From Sphingobium sp. (lineage in GTDB: Bacteria; Pseudomonadota; Alphaproteobacteria; Sphingomonadales; Sphingomonadaceae): a stretch of DNA of 64,000 nt. Numbering within the stretch: the stretch's first letter is position 1; the number at the start of each line of letters is the position of its first letter. This document shows, piece after piece, positions 40,736-50,205 of this stretch. The notes under the pieces are model-generated. The model searched no databases. It was not told the DNA's origin and worked only from the letters and a program-made list of their open reading frames with translations. The translations under genes and the position numbers were made by a program. The stretch lies in assembly GCF_003248505.1 (NCBI RefSeq), contig NZ_QFOA01000005.1:79896-143895 (forward strand), in the 5' to 3' direction.

Positions 40736-42037
40736 TCATATTTGGCTGGTTTTGCGGGTATCGGGCATCCGCAGGTAGACGATGAGGGACACACCGATCA
40801 GGGCGGTGACATACCAGTAGAAGCCCCCCTCCATCCCGATATGCTTGAGCCAGAGCGCGACATATTCAGCCGTGCCGCCGAAGAGCGTATTGGCGAGCGC
40901 ATAAGGCAGCGCGACGCCGAGCGCGCGAATGTTGGCGGGAAAAAGCTCTGCCTTCACGATTGCGTTGATCGACGTGTAGCCGGTGACGATCACCAGCCCC
41001 GCCAGCACCAGCAAAAACGCCCCGAAGGACGAAGTGACGCTTTGCAATGTCCGGAAAATCGCTGTCGTGCAGAGAACGCCCGCAACGCCGAAACCCACAA
41101 GAAGCGGCTTGCGACCGATGCGGTCGGACAACCAGCCTGCCATGGGTTGCAGAAGCATGTAGATGAACAGCGCCGACGCCATGATCGCGGTTGCGGTCTG
41201 CCGTCCGAACCCGGCGCTGTTGACCAGGAATTTCTGCATATACGTGCTGTAGGCGTAGAAGGCGAGCGTGCCACCTGCGGTCAGCGCCATCACCAGCAGC
41301 ACCTCGCGCGGATGCCGGCGGATGAGAGTGAGGCCGCTCGACCGGGGGTGTTCGGGGACCGCCGCACTCCGATTGAAGGCTTCGGTTTCCTTAAGGCCCC
41401 GGCGCAGCCGATAGACGCCGATCGCCATCAGGCCGCCGATCACGAAAGGCACGCGCCAGCCCCATCGTTCTAGCTGATACTCGCTGAGGAAGAGCTGGAG
41501 GATCAGAAGAACGCACAGTGCCAGGAGCTGCCCGGCGATCAGCGTCACATATTGGAAGCTGGAAAAGAAGCCGCGCCGATCCTTATGCGCCATTTCCGAA
41601 AGATAGGTCGCGCTTGCGCCATATTCGCCGCCGATAGACAGCCCCTGAACGAGGCGGGCAAGCAGCAGTAGCGCGGGCGCGGCGACGCCGATGCTGGCGT
41701 AGCTCGGTATCGCAGCGATCATCAAGGATCCGCCCGCCATCATCATGACCGACAGGGTCAACCCCGCCTTGCGCCCTTTTCGGTCGGCGTAGATCCCCAT
41801 CGCCCACGCCCCGATCGGTCGCATGAGAAAACCTACGGCAAAAATCGCCGCAGCGTTCAGAAGCTGTGCCGTGCTGTCGTCCGAAGGGAAAAAGATTGGC
41901 GCGAAATAGAGGGTGAAGGCGGAATAGACATACCAGTCGTACCACTCGATCAGGTTGCCGATGGATCCGCCGATAATGGATTTAAGGCGGTCCCGGCGAG
42001 AAATCGTGGCAGGTGCGAAAGACGAAACATGGTTCAT
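40736..42037 (-). CDS. MFS metabolite:H+ symporter, KgtP/MHS type
   Basis: Inner-membrane symporter of 433 residues with about 12 membrane segments. The family marks are IIGGSIGNLIEWYDWYVYSA in the first helix, the A-motif GIYADRKGRKAG, LLLLARLVQGLSIGGEYGAS and RRGFFSSFQYVTLIAGQL, with a second A-motif GWLSDRIGRKPLL. This is the KgtP/ShiA/ProP-like group, which takes up 2-oxoglutarate, shikimate, citrate and similar acids. It lies 33 bases after fecR and 17 bases before the CRTAC1-like gene in a sigma-factor operon. It would import the product released by the outer-membrane and periplasmic steps of this locus (inference). Confidence 0.87.
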   Translation of the reverse strand: MNHVSSFAPATISRRDRLKSIIGGSIGNLIEWYDWYVYSAFTLYFAPIFFPSDDSTAQLLNAAAIFAVGFLMRPIGAWAMGIYADRKGRKAGLTLSVMMMAGGSLMIAAIPSYASIGVAAPALLLLARLVQGLSIGGEYGASATYLSEMAHKDRRGFFSSFQYVTLIAGQLLALCVLLILQLFLSEYQLERWGWRVPFVIGGLMAIGVYRLRRGLKETEAFNRSAAVPEHPRSSGLTLIRRHPREVLLVMALTAGGTLAFYAYSTYMQKFLVNSAGFGRQTATAIMASALFIYMLLQPMAGWLSDRIGRKPLLVGFGVAGVLCTTAIFRTLQSVTSSFGAFLLVLAGLVIVTGYTSINAIVKAELFPANIRALGVALPYALANTLFGGTAEYVALWLKHIGMEGGFYWYVTALIGVSLIVYLRMPDTRKTSQI

Positions 42038-42070
42038 GTCCGTTGATACGGACGGCCCCGCGCCTTTCTG

Positions 42071-43069
42071 CTAACTGCCTTCCGCAGAAACCAGGATGAT
42101 CGAATTGTCGCTGCCCGGAACGGCGCGAACGCCAAAGCCGCTTTCCAGCGCATCGACGAAATCCTGCGACCGATCGAGCCGGAAGGCTCCGCCGACCCGG
42201 AGGCTGGCGATCGCGGGATCGCCAATTACCAAGGGGTTGGCGCGATAACGATTGAACTCCTCGACCGCCTGCGCCAGCGTGTCGCCCTGAAATTCGACCA
42301 GGCCTTCCTGCCAGGCGGTACGCTGCTTGATCGTGGCAGGTTCGAGATGGGTGACGGCAATGCTGCCGCTTCGCACCGCAGCGCTCCGGCCGCTCTCGAT
42401 CCGGCGGACAGCCGACGCTCCGTTGCGCACCGCGACAATGCCCTGGATAACCGTCAATTCCGTCACGTCGCTCCGCAGGCGCACGTTGAACTTCGTACCG
42501 ATCGCGCGGACGAGCGTGCCATCGGCATTGACGATGAAGGGCCGCCTGGCATCGTGCGCGACATCGAACTGCGCCTCTCCCTTCAACAGCTTGATCGAGC
42601 GGATATCGTCGCGCAGCGCAACCTCGACCGAGCTGTCGGTATTCAGGTGGATCGTCGATCCATCGCCCAGCCTGACATTGCGCGTCTCACCCAGCGCCGT
42701 GCGATAATGGTCGACGGTCCCGATCAGGCGCAAGGTCACGGTGGATGCGATGCCAACGGCTGCCGCCGCCGCCGCCAAGCCGATGAGCACCCGCCGACGA
42801 CCGATCGCGCGCGGCACCTGTCCCGCCGCTTCGTACGACAGGTCGGCGTGCGTCGGATGAGCCGCTGCCGATGCGGGTCGGTCGATCCGGCCAACGGGAA
42901 GTTCGTTCAGTCGCTCGGTCAGCTCCCAGCCCGCTTCCGCCTTGGCAAAGGCAAAGCCGTGCGCCGGATCCTGCGCGACCCAGGCATAAGCGACGGTCCA
43001 GTCCTCGTCCGCGTCGCTCGCACGCGCCTTAAGATAGAGGCGTGCCGCTTCCGCTTCGATCGCCTGCAT
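42071..43069 (-). CDS. FecR-family anti-sigma factor/sensor
   Basis: Inner-membrane regulator of 332 residues from the ATG at 43069, overlapping the sigma gene by 41 bases. The cytoplasmic N-terminal part (about 1-85) has the FecR_N pattern with AYAWVAQDPAHGFAFAKAEAGWE. One membrane segment, VLIGLAAAAAAVGIAS, lies near residue 92. The periplasmic FecR domain follows with YRTALGETRNVRLGDGSTIH and LNTDSSVEVAL, then a SecretinN/STN-like C-terminus that contacts the receptor. It holds the sigma factor until the STN domain of the divergent TBDR signals. TTG at 43114 would be a longer start. Confidence 0.9.
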   Translation of the reverse strand: MQAIEAEAARLYLKARASDADEDWTVAYAWVAQDPAHGFAFAKAEAGWELTERLNELPVGRIDRPASAAAHPTHADLSYEAAGQVPRAIGRRRVLIGLAAAAAAVGIASTVTLRLIGTVDHYRTALGETRNVRLGDGSTIHLNTDSSVEVALRDDIRSIKLLKGEAQFDVAHDARRPFIVNADGTLVRAIGTKFNVRLRSDVTELTVIQGIVAVRNGASAVRRIESGRSAAVRSGSIAVTHLEPATIKQRTAWQEGLVEFQGDTLAQAVEEFNRYRANPLVIGDPAIASLRVGGAFRLDRSQDFVDALESGFGVRAVPGSDNSIILVSAEGS

Positions 43070-43622
43070 CTCTTCTGCGCTTTTGTAGCGACCATCCAAA
43101 TCCAGAACCCTCAAACTGTCCGATGGCTTGCATTATCTTTACTGCCGCGCGCGTCAAATGCTTGTCCACGGTAAAGACGGACAGGCCCATTTCCTCTGCT
43201 ATCTCCTTCACCGGTTTCTCATGCACACGGCGAAGGATGAAGGCCCGACGGCATTGCGGGGGAAGCGTATCCAGTATCGCCTGAAGATGGCGCAGCTCAT
43301 CGCGTGCATGAAGCGCTTCCTCGGTCGAGTTGTCAGCCTGGAGCACATCGAATTCGGCGACCGTCTCAAGCGACACGATCTTTTCGCGCCGCGCTTCGTC
43401 GATCAGCAGGTTGCGCGCGATCTGGAACAGAAAGGCCTTCCCGCTCAGGGGTCGCGAAATATCGCCATGCGCATAAGCGCGGGTCATGCATTCCGCGACG
43501 ATATCGTCGATATCGTGCCGATGCGACAGCACGCGACGCAACCGCGACCGTAGCGCACCCTCGTGCGGGAGGATCGCTTGCTTGAACCAATCCAGCCTTG
43601 CCCTGATCGATTGCACGTTCAC
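43029..43622 (-). CDS. ECF sigma factor, FecI-like
   Basis: RNA polymerase sigma factor of 197 residues. Region 2 covers about residues 15-85 with HDIDDIVAECMTRAYAH and FLFQIARNLLIDEARR, and region 4 covers about 105-165 with LDTLPPQCRRAFILRRVHEK and EIAEEMGLSVFTVDKHLTRA. Both are typical of FecI. A basic tail follows. It starts an operon of sigma, fecR, symporter and CRTAC1-like genes and diverges from a TBDR with an STN domain across 154 bases. That is the classical layout of cell-surface signalling. The target promoter is likely the TBDR-acylase one, but I could not pick its -35/-10 elements. Confidence 0.92.
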   Translation of the reverse strand: MNVQSIRARLDWFKQAILPHEGALRSRLRRVLSHRHDIDDIVAECMTRAYAHGDISRPLSGKAFLFQIARNLLIDEARREKIVSLETVAEFDVLQADNSTEEALHARDELRHLQAILDTLPPQCRRAFILRRVHEKPVKEIAEEMGLSVFTVDKHLTRAAVKIMQAIGQFEGSGFGWSLQKRRRDAGDRSGSGTPLS

Positions 43623-43776
43623 CCCGGTCCCCCTGCATCGTCATGTTTCGCTGGATCGATATCGAACAGCCTCGCGTCACGAAAATGAGATATTTTCAAG
43701 TGTCGATACCAGAAACGCGCACGTGCCCCGTATCCACCACTGAGGACCAGATCATTTGCGGTCATTTACGGGGGAT

Positions 43777-46608
43777 ATGATGACGCGTCATTTTCGACAG
43801 CTTTCCGAGTGCGCCATAGTCGCAGCCACCGCCTGGAGCAGCCAGGCCGCCGCGGCAGAGCCGGCCAGTTTCAAGATCCCCGCCCAGTCGATGCAGACCG
43901 CACTGCCCCTGTTCGCCAAGCAATCGGGAATCCAGCTTCTGTTCCCCTACGATCAGGTGGCAAGCCTTCACGCTCAATCGGTGAACGGGAAGATGACGCC
44001 GGAGGTCGCGCTTCAGCGACTGATCGCGGGATCGGGTCTCAAGATCACCTTGTCCAATAACAGCGTCATTGCCTTGTCTCTGAACCAGCAGGGGCAGAAG
44101 AGCCGCCCCGTGGAGGTCGCGAGCCTGGGCGTCACCGCGCTACCCTTCGCCATGCAGGCCGGGGCGGCCCCGCAGGTGGGCAGCGCCGCCGCCGAGGAGC
44201 CGGTCGGCGCGGCCATCGTCGTCACCGGATCGCGTGGACAGGCCCGCACCGTCACCGACAGTCCGACGCCGATCGACGTGATATCGGGCGAAGACCTCAA
44301 CCGGACCGGCAGGGCGGGCGTGTTCCAGGCGCTCAACACGCTCGTCCCTTCATTCAACCTGCCGGTGCGCGCTGGCGGCGCGACCTCCACGGTCATCGCC
44401 ACGGGCGGATTGCGCGGCCTCAACCCCGATCAGGCCCTGATCCTCGTCAACGGCAAGCGGCGGCACAAGACATCGCTCATCAACGCGGTTTCGACGCTCT
44501 ATAACGGATCGGTCCCCGCCGATCTCGACATGATCCCGACATCCGCCGTCGACCATATCGAAGTGCTGCGCGACGGTGCGGCGGCGCAATATGGGTCGGA
44601 CGCGATTGCGGGCGTCATCAACATCATCTTGAAGGACGATGCGAAGGGCGGATCGGCGAATGTCACCGCCGGGCAGAATTTCGACCGGTCCGATGGCGAG
44701 CTTTATCAGGCTGACCTGAACTTCGGCATGAAGCTCGGCGATGACGGCTTCGCCAATTTTTCGGTCAACCTCAAGAAACAGGAGATGTCGAACCGCGCCC
44801 TGCCGATCGCGGACTGTTCGGTGACGGCGACAACGACCTGTTTCTACCCGCTGGTGAACCGGCAGCTCGATCCCCGCGATGCGGCAGCGGTCGGCACGGA
44901 CCGGATCGTGACCATCAGCTATGGCGTCATGCCTTCGCGCAGCGTCAACACCGCGCTCAACGCAGGCTATGATCTTGGCGGTGTCCAGCTTTACGCATTT
45001 GGCACCTATAGCCAAAGGCGGTCGGATTTATGGTACAGCTTTCGCTATCCCAAGGACATCAACAACGTCATCGGCATCTATCCCAGCGGCTATCGCCCCC
45101 ACGTCAAGATCGACGAGGAAGATTTCGAATTCACGGTCGGGGCGAAGGGCGAAGTGGCCGGATGGGATTGGGACTTGTCGACCGGCTATGGCCGCAATCG
45201 CGCGCGTCAGTCGTCGGAAGGGACGCTCAATCCCTCGCTGGGACTGCTCAGCCCGACCGAATTCTATATCGGCACGCTCAAGTCTTCCGAATTCGTCACC
45301 TCGCTCGACGTGACACGCGGCTACAATGTGGGCGGGGGCAACCTTCAGGTGTCGGCGGGCGCACAGCATCGCCACGAGCGTTATCAGACTTTTGCCGGCG
45401 ACCCCGCCAGCTATGCCGTCGGTCCCGCGATCGTATCGGGTATGACGCCTGGCGCGCAAAGTTCCGCAGGTTTCCAGCCGGACGATGCCGCCTCCATGTC
45501 GCGCGACAATTTCGCGCTGTATGCCGATGTCGCCTGGGACCCGAGCAAGGACATCACCATCGGCGCGGCGACGCGTTTCGAACATTATGACGACGGCAGC
45601 GGCGACACGCTGATCTGGAAAGTAAACGGTCGCTATGCCGCGACCGACTGGATCGCGTTCCGCGCTGCGGCGAACACCGGCTTTCGTGCGCCTGCCATCG
45701 CCCAGCAAATCTATACCCAGACCACCAACCAGTTCCGCACCGTCAACGGCATCCCCAACCAGTTGCTGCAAATCAAGACGCTGGCCGTCGACGACCCTGC
45801 CGCCATCGCGCTGGGCGCAAGGCCGCTTCAGCCGGAGACATCCTTCAACATTTCCGCAGGCGTGGTGTTGACCCCCCTGCCCAACTTCAACCTGACCATC
45901 GACGCCTATCAGATCGACGTCGACGATCGCATCACGATCACCAGCACGCTGACCGGCACGGCGATTTCCAATATCCTGATCGCCAGCGGTGTCCCCGCTG
46001 CCGAAGCCCGCACATTGACCGCCCAATATTATACCAACGCCATCGACACGCGCACGCGCGGCATCGACGTCGTCGCTTCCTACAAACACAGCCTGTTCGA
46101 CAGCGTTAGCATGCAGTGGAACCTTGGCTTCAACTATAATAAGACCAGGATCACCCACATCATAGATAATCCACCCGAACTGGCCGCACTCGGCAGCGAT
46201 TATGTGCTGTTCGACCGGGCGCGGCGCAGCAATATGACCAACAATCTGCCGCGTACGAAATTGTCGATCAGCAATCTGGCCACGATGGGAGATTTCACCT
46301 TGTCGTCCCGCCTGACCCGGTTCGGCGGCTTCAAATCCTTCCAGAACGGGGTCGTCGTCAACGGCGTCACCACCTACCCTAACGATCGCAGCTACGGCGC
46401 CAAGTGGCTGACGGACCTGGAAGCGAGTTGGCAGGTGACACCGCTCGTCAGCGTCTCGGTCGGCGCGAACAACATCTTCAACGTCTATCCCGACAGGAAC
46501 CCGGCCGGGGACATCAGCGCAACGCTTGGCCAGGGCCAGTATCCCGGCACGTCGCCCATCGGCTTCACCGGCGGCTTCTACTATGCCCGTGTCGGGCTGA
46601 CATTCTGA
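43777..46608 (+). CDS. signal-transducing TonB-dependent receptor with STN domain
   Basis: Outer-membrane receptor of 943 residues. After the signal peptide (cut near SQAAAAEP) comes a secretin/TonB short N-terminal (STN) domain, about residues 30-100, with FKIPAQSMQTALPLFAKQSG and QRLIAGSGLKITLSNNSVIA. A linker with a TonB-box-like AAIVVTG leads to the plug (LILVNGKRRHKTSL, VDHIEVLRDGAAAQYGSDAI) and a barrel ending in GGFYYARVGLTF. STN domains talk to FecR, and sigma and fecR are divergent next door. The plug resembles that of the sulfur-island TBDR, not siderophore receptors. I chose the ATG at 43777, after ACGGGGG; 43780 is equally possible. Confidence 0.94.
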   Translation: MMTRHFRQLSECAIVAATAWSSQAAAAEPASFKIPAQSMQTALPLFAKQSGIQLLFPYDQVASLHAQSVNGKMTPEVALQRLIAGSGLKITLSNNSVIALSLNQQGQKSRPVEVASLGVTALPFAMQAGAAPQVGSAAAEEPVGAAIVVTGSRGQARTVTDSPTPIDVISGEDLNRTGRAGVFQALNTLVPSFNLPVRAGGATSTVIATGGLRGLNPDQALILVNGKRRHKTSLINAVSTLYNGSVPADLDMIPTSAVDHIEVLRDGAAAQYGSDAIAGVINIILKDDAKGGSANVTAGQNFDRSDGELYQADLNFGMKLGDDGFANFSVNLKKQEMSNRALPIADCSVTATTTCFYPLVNRQLDPRDAAAVGTDRIVTISYGVMPSRSVNTALNAGYDLGGVQLYAFGTYSQRRSDLWYSFRYPKDINNVIGIYPSGYRPHVKIDEEDFEFTVGAKGEVAGWDWDLSTGYGRNRARQSSEGTLNPSLGLLSPTEFYIGTLKSSEFVTSLDVTRGYNVGGGNLQVSAGAQHRHERYQTFAGDPASYAVGPAIVSGMTPGAQSSAGFQPDDAASMSRDNFALYADVAWDPSKDITIGAATRFEHYDDGSGDTLIWKVNGRYAATDWIAFRAAANTGFRAPAIAQQIYTQTTNQFRTVNGIPNQLLQIKTLAVDDPAAIALGARPLQPETSFNISAGVVLTPLPNFNLTIDAYQIDVDDRITITSTLTGTAISNILIASGVPAAEARTLTAQYYTNAIDTRTRGIDVVASYKHSLFDSVSMQWNLGFNYNKTRITHIIDNPPELAALGSDYVLFDRARRSNMTNNLPRTKLSISNLATMGDFTLSSRLTRFGGFKSFQNGVVVNGVTTYPNDRSYGAKWLTDLEASWQVTPLVSVSVGANNIFNVYPDRNPAGDISATLGQGQYPGTSPIGFTGGFYYARVGLTF

Positions 46609-46680
46609 TATATATCGCACATGCCGCGCCGCCCGAATGCAGGCGCCGCGGAACCTGACATGACAGGAGACAGTCTGGCT

Positions 46681-48777
46681 ATGCGCCCCATCACGATCTG
46701 GCTTGCGGTTCTGGCCGCCTCGTCCGCCCTCACCGCTTCGGTCGCCGCGCCTTCGGGCAAAGGGGCCGGCGGCGAGATTTTGTGGGACAGCTTCGGCGTG
46801 CCGCATATCTACGCGAAGACAGAGGAAGGCGGTTTCTACGGCTTTGGCTATGCGCAGGCGCAAAGCCACGGCAATCTGCTGCTGCGCATGTATGGCGAAA
46901 GCCGCGCCCGGGCCGCCGAATATTGGGGCGACAAATATGAAAGCCAGGACAAATGGCTGGTCGCCAACGACGTTCCTGCCCGCTCGATCCGGTGGTTCAA
47001 GCAACAGACGCCGCAGATGCAGAAGAATCTCGATGCGTTCGCGGCCGGTATCAACGCCTATGCCGCGGCCCATCCAGACCGGATCGCCCAGGAGGTCAAG
47101 GTCGTGCTGCCGCTTAAAGGCGTGGATATCATCGCCCATGCGCAACGGCTGATGAATTTCGGCTATATCGCGTCCGACCGAAAGGTGCTGACCGATCCGT
47201 CGATCAACGAGGCGGGCGGATCCAATGCGTGGGCGGTCGCGCCCTCCCGATCGGCCAGCGGCAAGGCGATGCTGCTCGCCAACCCGCATCTGCCCTGGGC
47301 ACCCAGCCAGTTGACCTATTACGAGGCGCAGATCACCGCGCCGGGCCTTGCCATCTACGGCGCGACGCAGGTCGGGCTTCCAGTGCTGCGCTTCGGTTTC
47401 AACAATGATCTGGGTTTTACCAATACCGTCAACACGATGCAGGGCTTCACCAGCTACAAGCTGACACTGGAGGGCGATGGATATCGTTTCGACGGCAAGA
47501 CGCTGCCGTTCCGAACCGTCACGAAAAGCTATAAGGTGCGGCAGGCCGACGGGACGCTGAAGACCGTCAGCTTCGAGCAGAAGAGCACTGTGCACGGCCC
47601 GGTCTTCACCCTGCCCGACGGCAAGACGACCATTGCACTCAAGGTCGCGGGGCTCGACCGGCCCGGTGTGCTCGAACAATATCTGGACATGGGCAAGGCG
47701 CGCGACTGGGCGACGTTCGAAAAGGCGTTGCGCAAGATGCAGGTCGTGATGTTCAACATCATCTATGCCGACCGGGCGGGCCATATCCTGTACCTGGACA
47801 ATGGGCTGTTGCCCAAGCATGCGGGCGGCGATCTGAAATACTGGTCCGCGCCTGTTCCGGGCGACACGTCGACGACGCTGTGGAAGGATGTCCACAGCTA
47901 TGACGATATGCCCAAGCTGCTCGATCCCGCAACCGGCTTCGTACAGAATGCCAACGACCCGCCATGGCTGGCGACCTGGCCGCGCGCGCTCGATCCCAAG
48001 GCCTACCCTGCCTATGTTGCGCCCGTAGGACCGATGAGCCAGCGCGCGCAGATGTCGGTCAAGCTGATGACGAAGACGCCCAAGATCAGCTTCGACGATT
48101 TCATATCGCGCAAGCTGACGACGACATCGCTGATGGCCGAACGAATGCTGCCAGAGCTGCTGAACGCCGCTGCCGGTTCTGACGATGACGACGTCAAGGC
48201 AGCGACAGCACTGCTCAAGGGCTGGGATTATCGTTTCGAGCCGGGCAGCCGGGCGGCGTTGCTGTTCGAGACATGGGCAGCCCTGTTTGCGCCCAAAAAC
48301 TTCACCGACCAAACCAATTATGCCGTCAAATGGACACTGGACGATCCGCTGGCAACGCCACGCGGCTTGAAGGACCCCGCCGCCGCCGTCACCATGTTGA
48401 AGCAGGCCGTCGCGAAGACAAAGCAACTATACGGCGCGATCGACCGCCCGTTCGGCGACGTGTCCCGCTTTCATATCGGCAACGTCAGCGTTCCCGGCAA
48501 TGGCGGTTTCGGTAATGCCGGGGTGTTCCGTACCATGACGTGGGGGCCCATGAAGAATGGCGAGCGCACGCCCGTTCATGGAGAAACCTGGGTATCGATG
48601 GTGGAGTTCGGGACACCGATGAAGGCCGTGGGTCTGATGAGCTATGGCAATTCCAGCCAGCCTGGTTCGAAGCATAACAGCGATCAGCTGCAACTGCTGG
48701 CCGACAAGACGTTTCGTACCCTATGGATCAATCGCGCCGACATCGAGCGGCACCTGGAAGAGAAGACGAATTTTTGA
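46681..48777 (+). CDS. exported penicillin-acylase-family (Ntn) amidohydrolase
   Basis: Periplasmic hydrolase of 698 residues, made as a precursor that cuts itself in two. The signal peptide is MRPITIWLAVLAASSALTAS. The N-terminal part (about 30-170) is the alpha chain, with ILWDSFGVPHIYAKTEEGGF. The catalytic N-terminal serine of the beta chain is Ser181 in GGSNAWAVAP, with LLANPHLPW following. This family includes AHL and aculeacin acylases, PvdQ and cephalosporin acylases. The start at 46681 has AGGAGAC upstream; 46621 and 46660 are less likely. It follows the STN-type TBDR by 72 bases and presumably cleaves an amide in the compound the receptor imports. Confidence 0.92.
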   Translation: MRPITIWLAVLAASSALTASVAAPSGKGAGGEILWDSFGVPHIYAKTEEGGFYGFGYAQAQSHGNLLLRMYGESRARAAEYWGDKYESQDKWLVANDVPARSIRWFKQQTPQMQKNLDAFAAGINAYAAAHPDRIAQEVKVVLPLKGVDIIAHAQRLMNFGYIASDRKVLTDPSINEAGGSNAWAVAPSRSASGKAMLLANPHLPWAPSQLTYYEAQITAPGLAIYGATQVGLPVLRFGFNNDLGFTNTVNTMQGFTSYKLTLEGDGYRFDGKTLPFRTVTKSYKVRQADGTLKTVSFEQKSTVHGPVFTLPDGKTTIALKVAGLDRPGVLEQYLDMGKARDWATFEKALRKMQVVMFNIIYADRAGHILYLDNGLLPKHAGGDLKYWSAPVPGDTSTTLWKDVHSYDDMPKLLDPATGFVQNANDPPWLATWPRALDPKAYPAYVAPVGPMSQRAQMSVKLMTKTPKISFDDFISRKLTTTSLMAERMLPELLNAAAGSDDDDVKAATALLKGWDYRFEPGSRAALLFETWAALFAPKNFTDQTNYAVKWTLDDPLATPRGLKDPAAAVTMLKQAVAKTKQLYGAIDRPFGDVSRFHIGNVSVPGNGGFGNAGVFRTMTWGPMKNGERTPVHGETWVSMVEFGTPMKAVGLMSYGNSSQPGSKHNSDQLQLLADKTFRTLWINRADIERHLEEKTNF

Positions 48778-48868
48778 AGGCCATCTGACTCGGCTTGGAA
48801 GGAGGTGTTTGACGCCATCGGTCGATCATTCGGTTCGGCCCGGTTTCCAAAGCCTCCCATTCAAAAGG

Positions 48869-48891
48869 AGCCGGGTGACCGGTTCCCGGCT
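48869..48891 (-). terminator. likely terminator of the iron-uptake operon
   Basis: AGCCGGG and CCCGGCT form a perfect 7-bp stem with a 9-base loop. Read on the minus strand the stem is followed by CCTTTTG. It lies about 125 bases after the PepSY gene stop, within a 238-base gap that shows no gene. Confidence 0.4.
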
Positions 48892-49015
48892 GTATCGCGA
48901 TTGCCTGCGCGCGCATTTGCCCGCTATGGGCGATATCGTCAGGCGGCGTCGACATTGGCATGAAGGGGGCGGCACCTTTCCGCCGAGCCACTCCACGCAT
49001 GCACGCGTCCTGAAA

Positions 49016-50203
49016 CTAACTGGCGCCACCGATCGCGCCCGGCGTCAGTATGATAGCCATGATGATCAAGGCGGCGCAGACATAAGCCCATGCGCCCATC
49101 CCCGCCCAGGCGATGCGACCTGCCGTCCGCCGATGACGCTCGGCTTTTTCAAGCCGCTTGGCGTAGATGATCACGCCGGTCACGGACATCGCCGTCAACA
49201 CCGTTCCGAACAGGAACCAGACGATCTTGGTGGCAAGCCCCCCGAACGTGCCGAAATGCAGCGGATCGGCCATCTCGGAAATCCGCTGATGAACGTCGAG
49301 GTTAGAGCCGTCGAGCGAGGTCGACACATGATTGTCGGCAGGGTCGATCGCCACGCCATTGGCGCGGTCGCGGACCAGCCAGGCGCGATCCTGCCCCAGC
49401 AGAACGACGCCATTGTCGCGCGTGAAGCGGATTTCGCGAATGTCGAGATGAGGGCGCATATGCCGTGCCGTTGCGACAAGTCGATCCAGCGCGGCCCCCG
49501 TCGGCAGCGGAGCCACCGTTTCGACTTTCGTAAGCCTGGGTACCGCTGCATTGCCGCCTAGCGTCTCAACCAGATACCACACGCCCGTCAGCGCGATGAG
49601 GGCGACGAACCAGAGGCTCCAGAGCGCGCCGAGCCGGTGCAGGTCTCCGCTCAGCCGCCGCGCATCGCCGCCCCGGGGCAGGCGGAAGAAACCACGCCAC
49701 CATTTCTTGTAGGTGACGATGCCGGTCACCAGCGAGGCGAGCAATAGCAGCGCCAGCGAGCTCACCAGCGGAATGCCGACCTTCGTAGGCAGCATCAGAT
49801 GACGATGTATCTGCCGCAGGAAGCGGTGGACGTTCGCCCAACCGTGGGTGCCGGTCACTTCCCCGCTCCAGGGGTCGATGTAGACGCGGCGTGGCGCGCC
49901 CTTTCCCATGTCCACCCACGCTTCGACAGTGAACCACGGGTCGATTGGCGCGTAGAGCGTCGTCAATCGTCCGTGCGGTTCGGCCTTTGCCGCAGCGGCG
50001 GCGAGCACGCCCCAACTGGCGCGGGGGCCATCCTGCGGCGATGCGCGCATTGCCGGTGTTATCAGCCAGTCGATCTCATGCGCGAAGACGGCAAGGGTGC
50101 CGGTCGCCAGCACGAAAGTCATGAAAATCGCCAACTTCAGCCCGGCCCAGCTATGGACCCGCCACCAGAGCGAGCGACCTTTATCCTGTCGTGCCTTCGC
50201 CAT
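49016..50203 (-). CDS. PepSY-associated membrane protein
   Basis: Inner-membrane protein of 395 residues with four main membrane segments and PepSY-type periplasmic loops. It starts with RVHSWAGLKLAIFMTFVLAT, and has a HRHLMLPTKVG histidine motif before the second segment, LHRLGALWSLWFVALIALTG with another histidine, and DVHQRISEMADPLHFGTFGG before the last. Conserved histidines at membrane edges are typical of this group (PiuB, SidR-like), which is thought to reduce ferric siderophores. It follows the siderophore receptor gene by two bases, so it belongs to the same iron operon. Reductase activity is known only by association. Confidence 0.88.
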   Translation of the reverse strand: MAKARQDKGRSLWWRVHSWAGLKLAIFMTFVLATGTLAVFAHEIDWLITPAMRASPQDGPRASWGVLAAAAAKAEPHGRLTTLYAPIDPWFTVEAWVDMGKGAPRRVYIDPWSGEVTGTHGWANVHRFLRQIHRHLMLPTKVGIPLVSSLALLLLASLVTGIVTYKKWWRGFFRLPRGGDARRLSGDLHRLGALWSLWFVALIALTGVWYLVETLGGNAAVPRLTKVETVAPLPTGAALDRLVATARHMRPHLDIREIRFTRDNGVVLLGQDRAWLVRDRANGVAIDPADNHVSTSLDGSNLDVHQRISEMADPLHFGTFGGLATKIVWFLFGTVLTAMSVTGVIIYAKRLEKAERHRRTAGRIAWAGMGAWAYVCAALIIMAIILTPGAIGGAS

Positions 50204-50205
50204 CG

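Noticed and set aside
45028..48426. 1132-codon minus-strand open frame opposite the TBDR and acylase genes
   Set aside because: It lies wholly antisense to two well-supported genes; its product is rich in Arg, Asp, Gly and Val without any domain. GC-rich codon use often leaves the opposite frame open.
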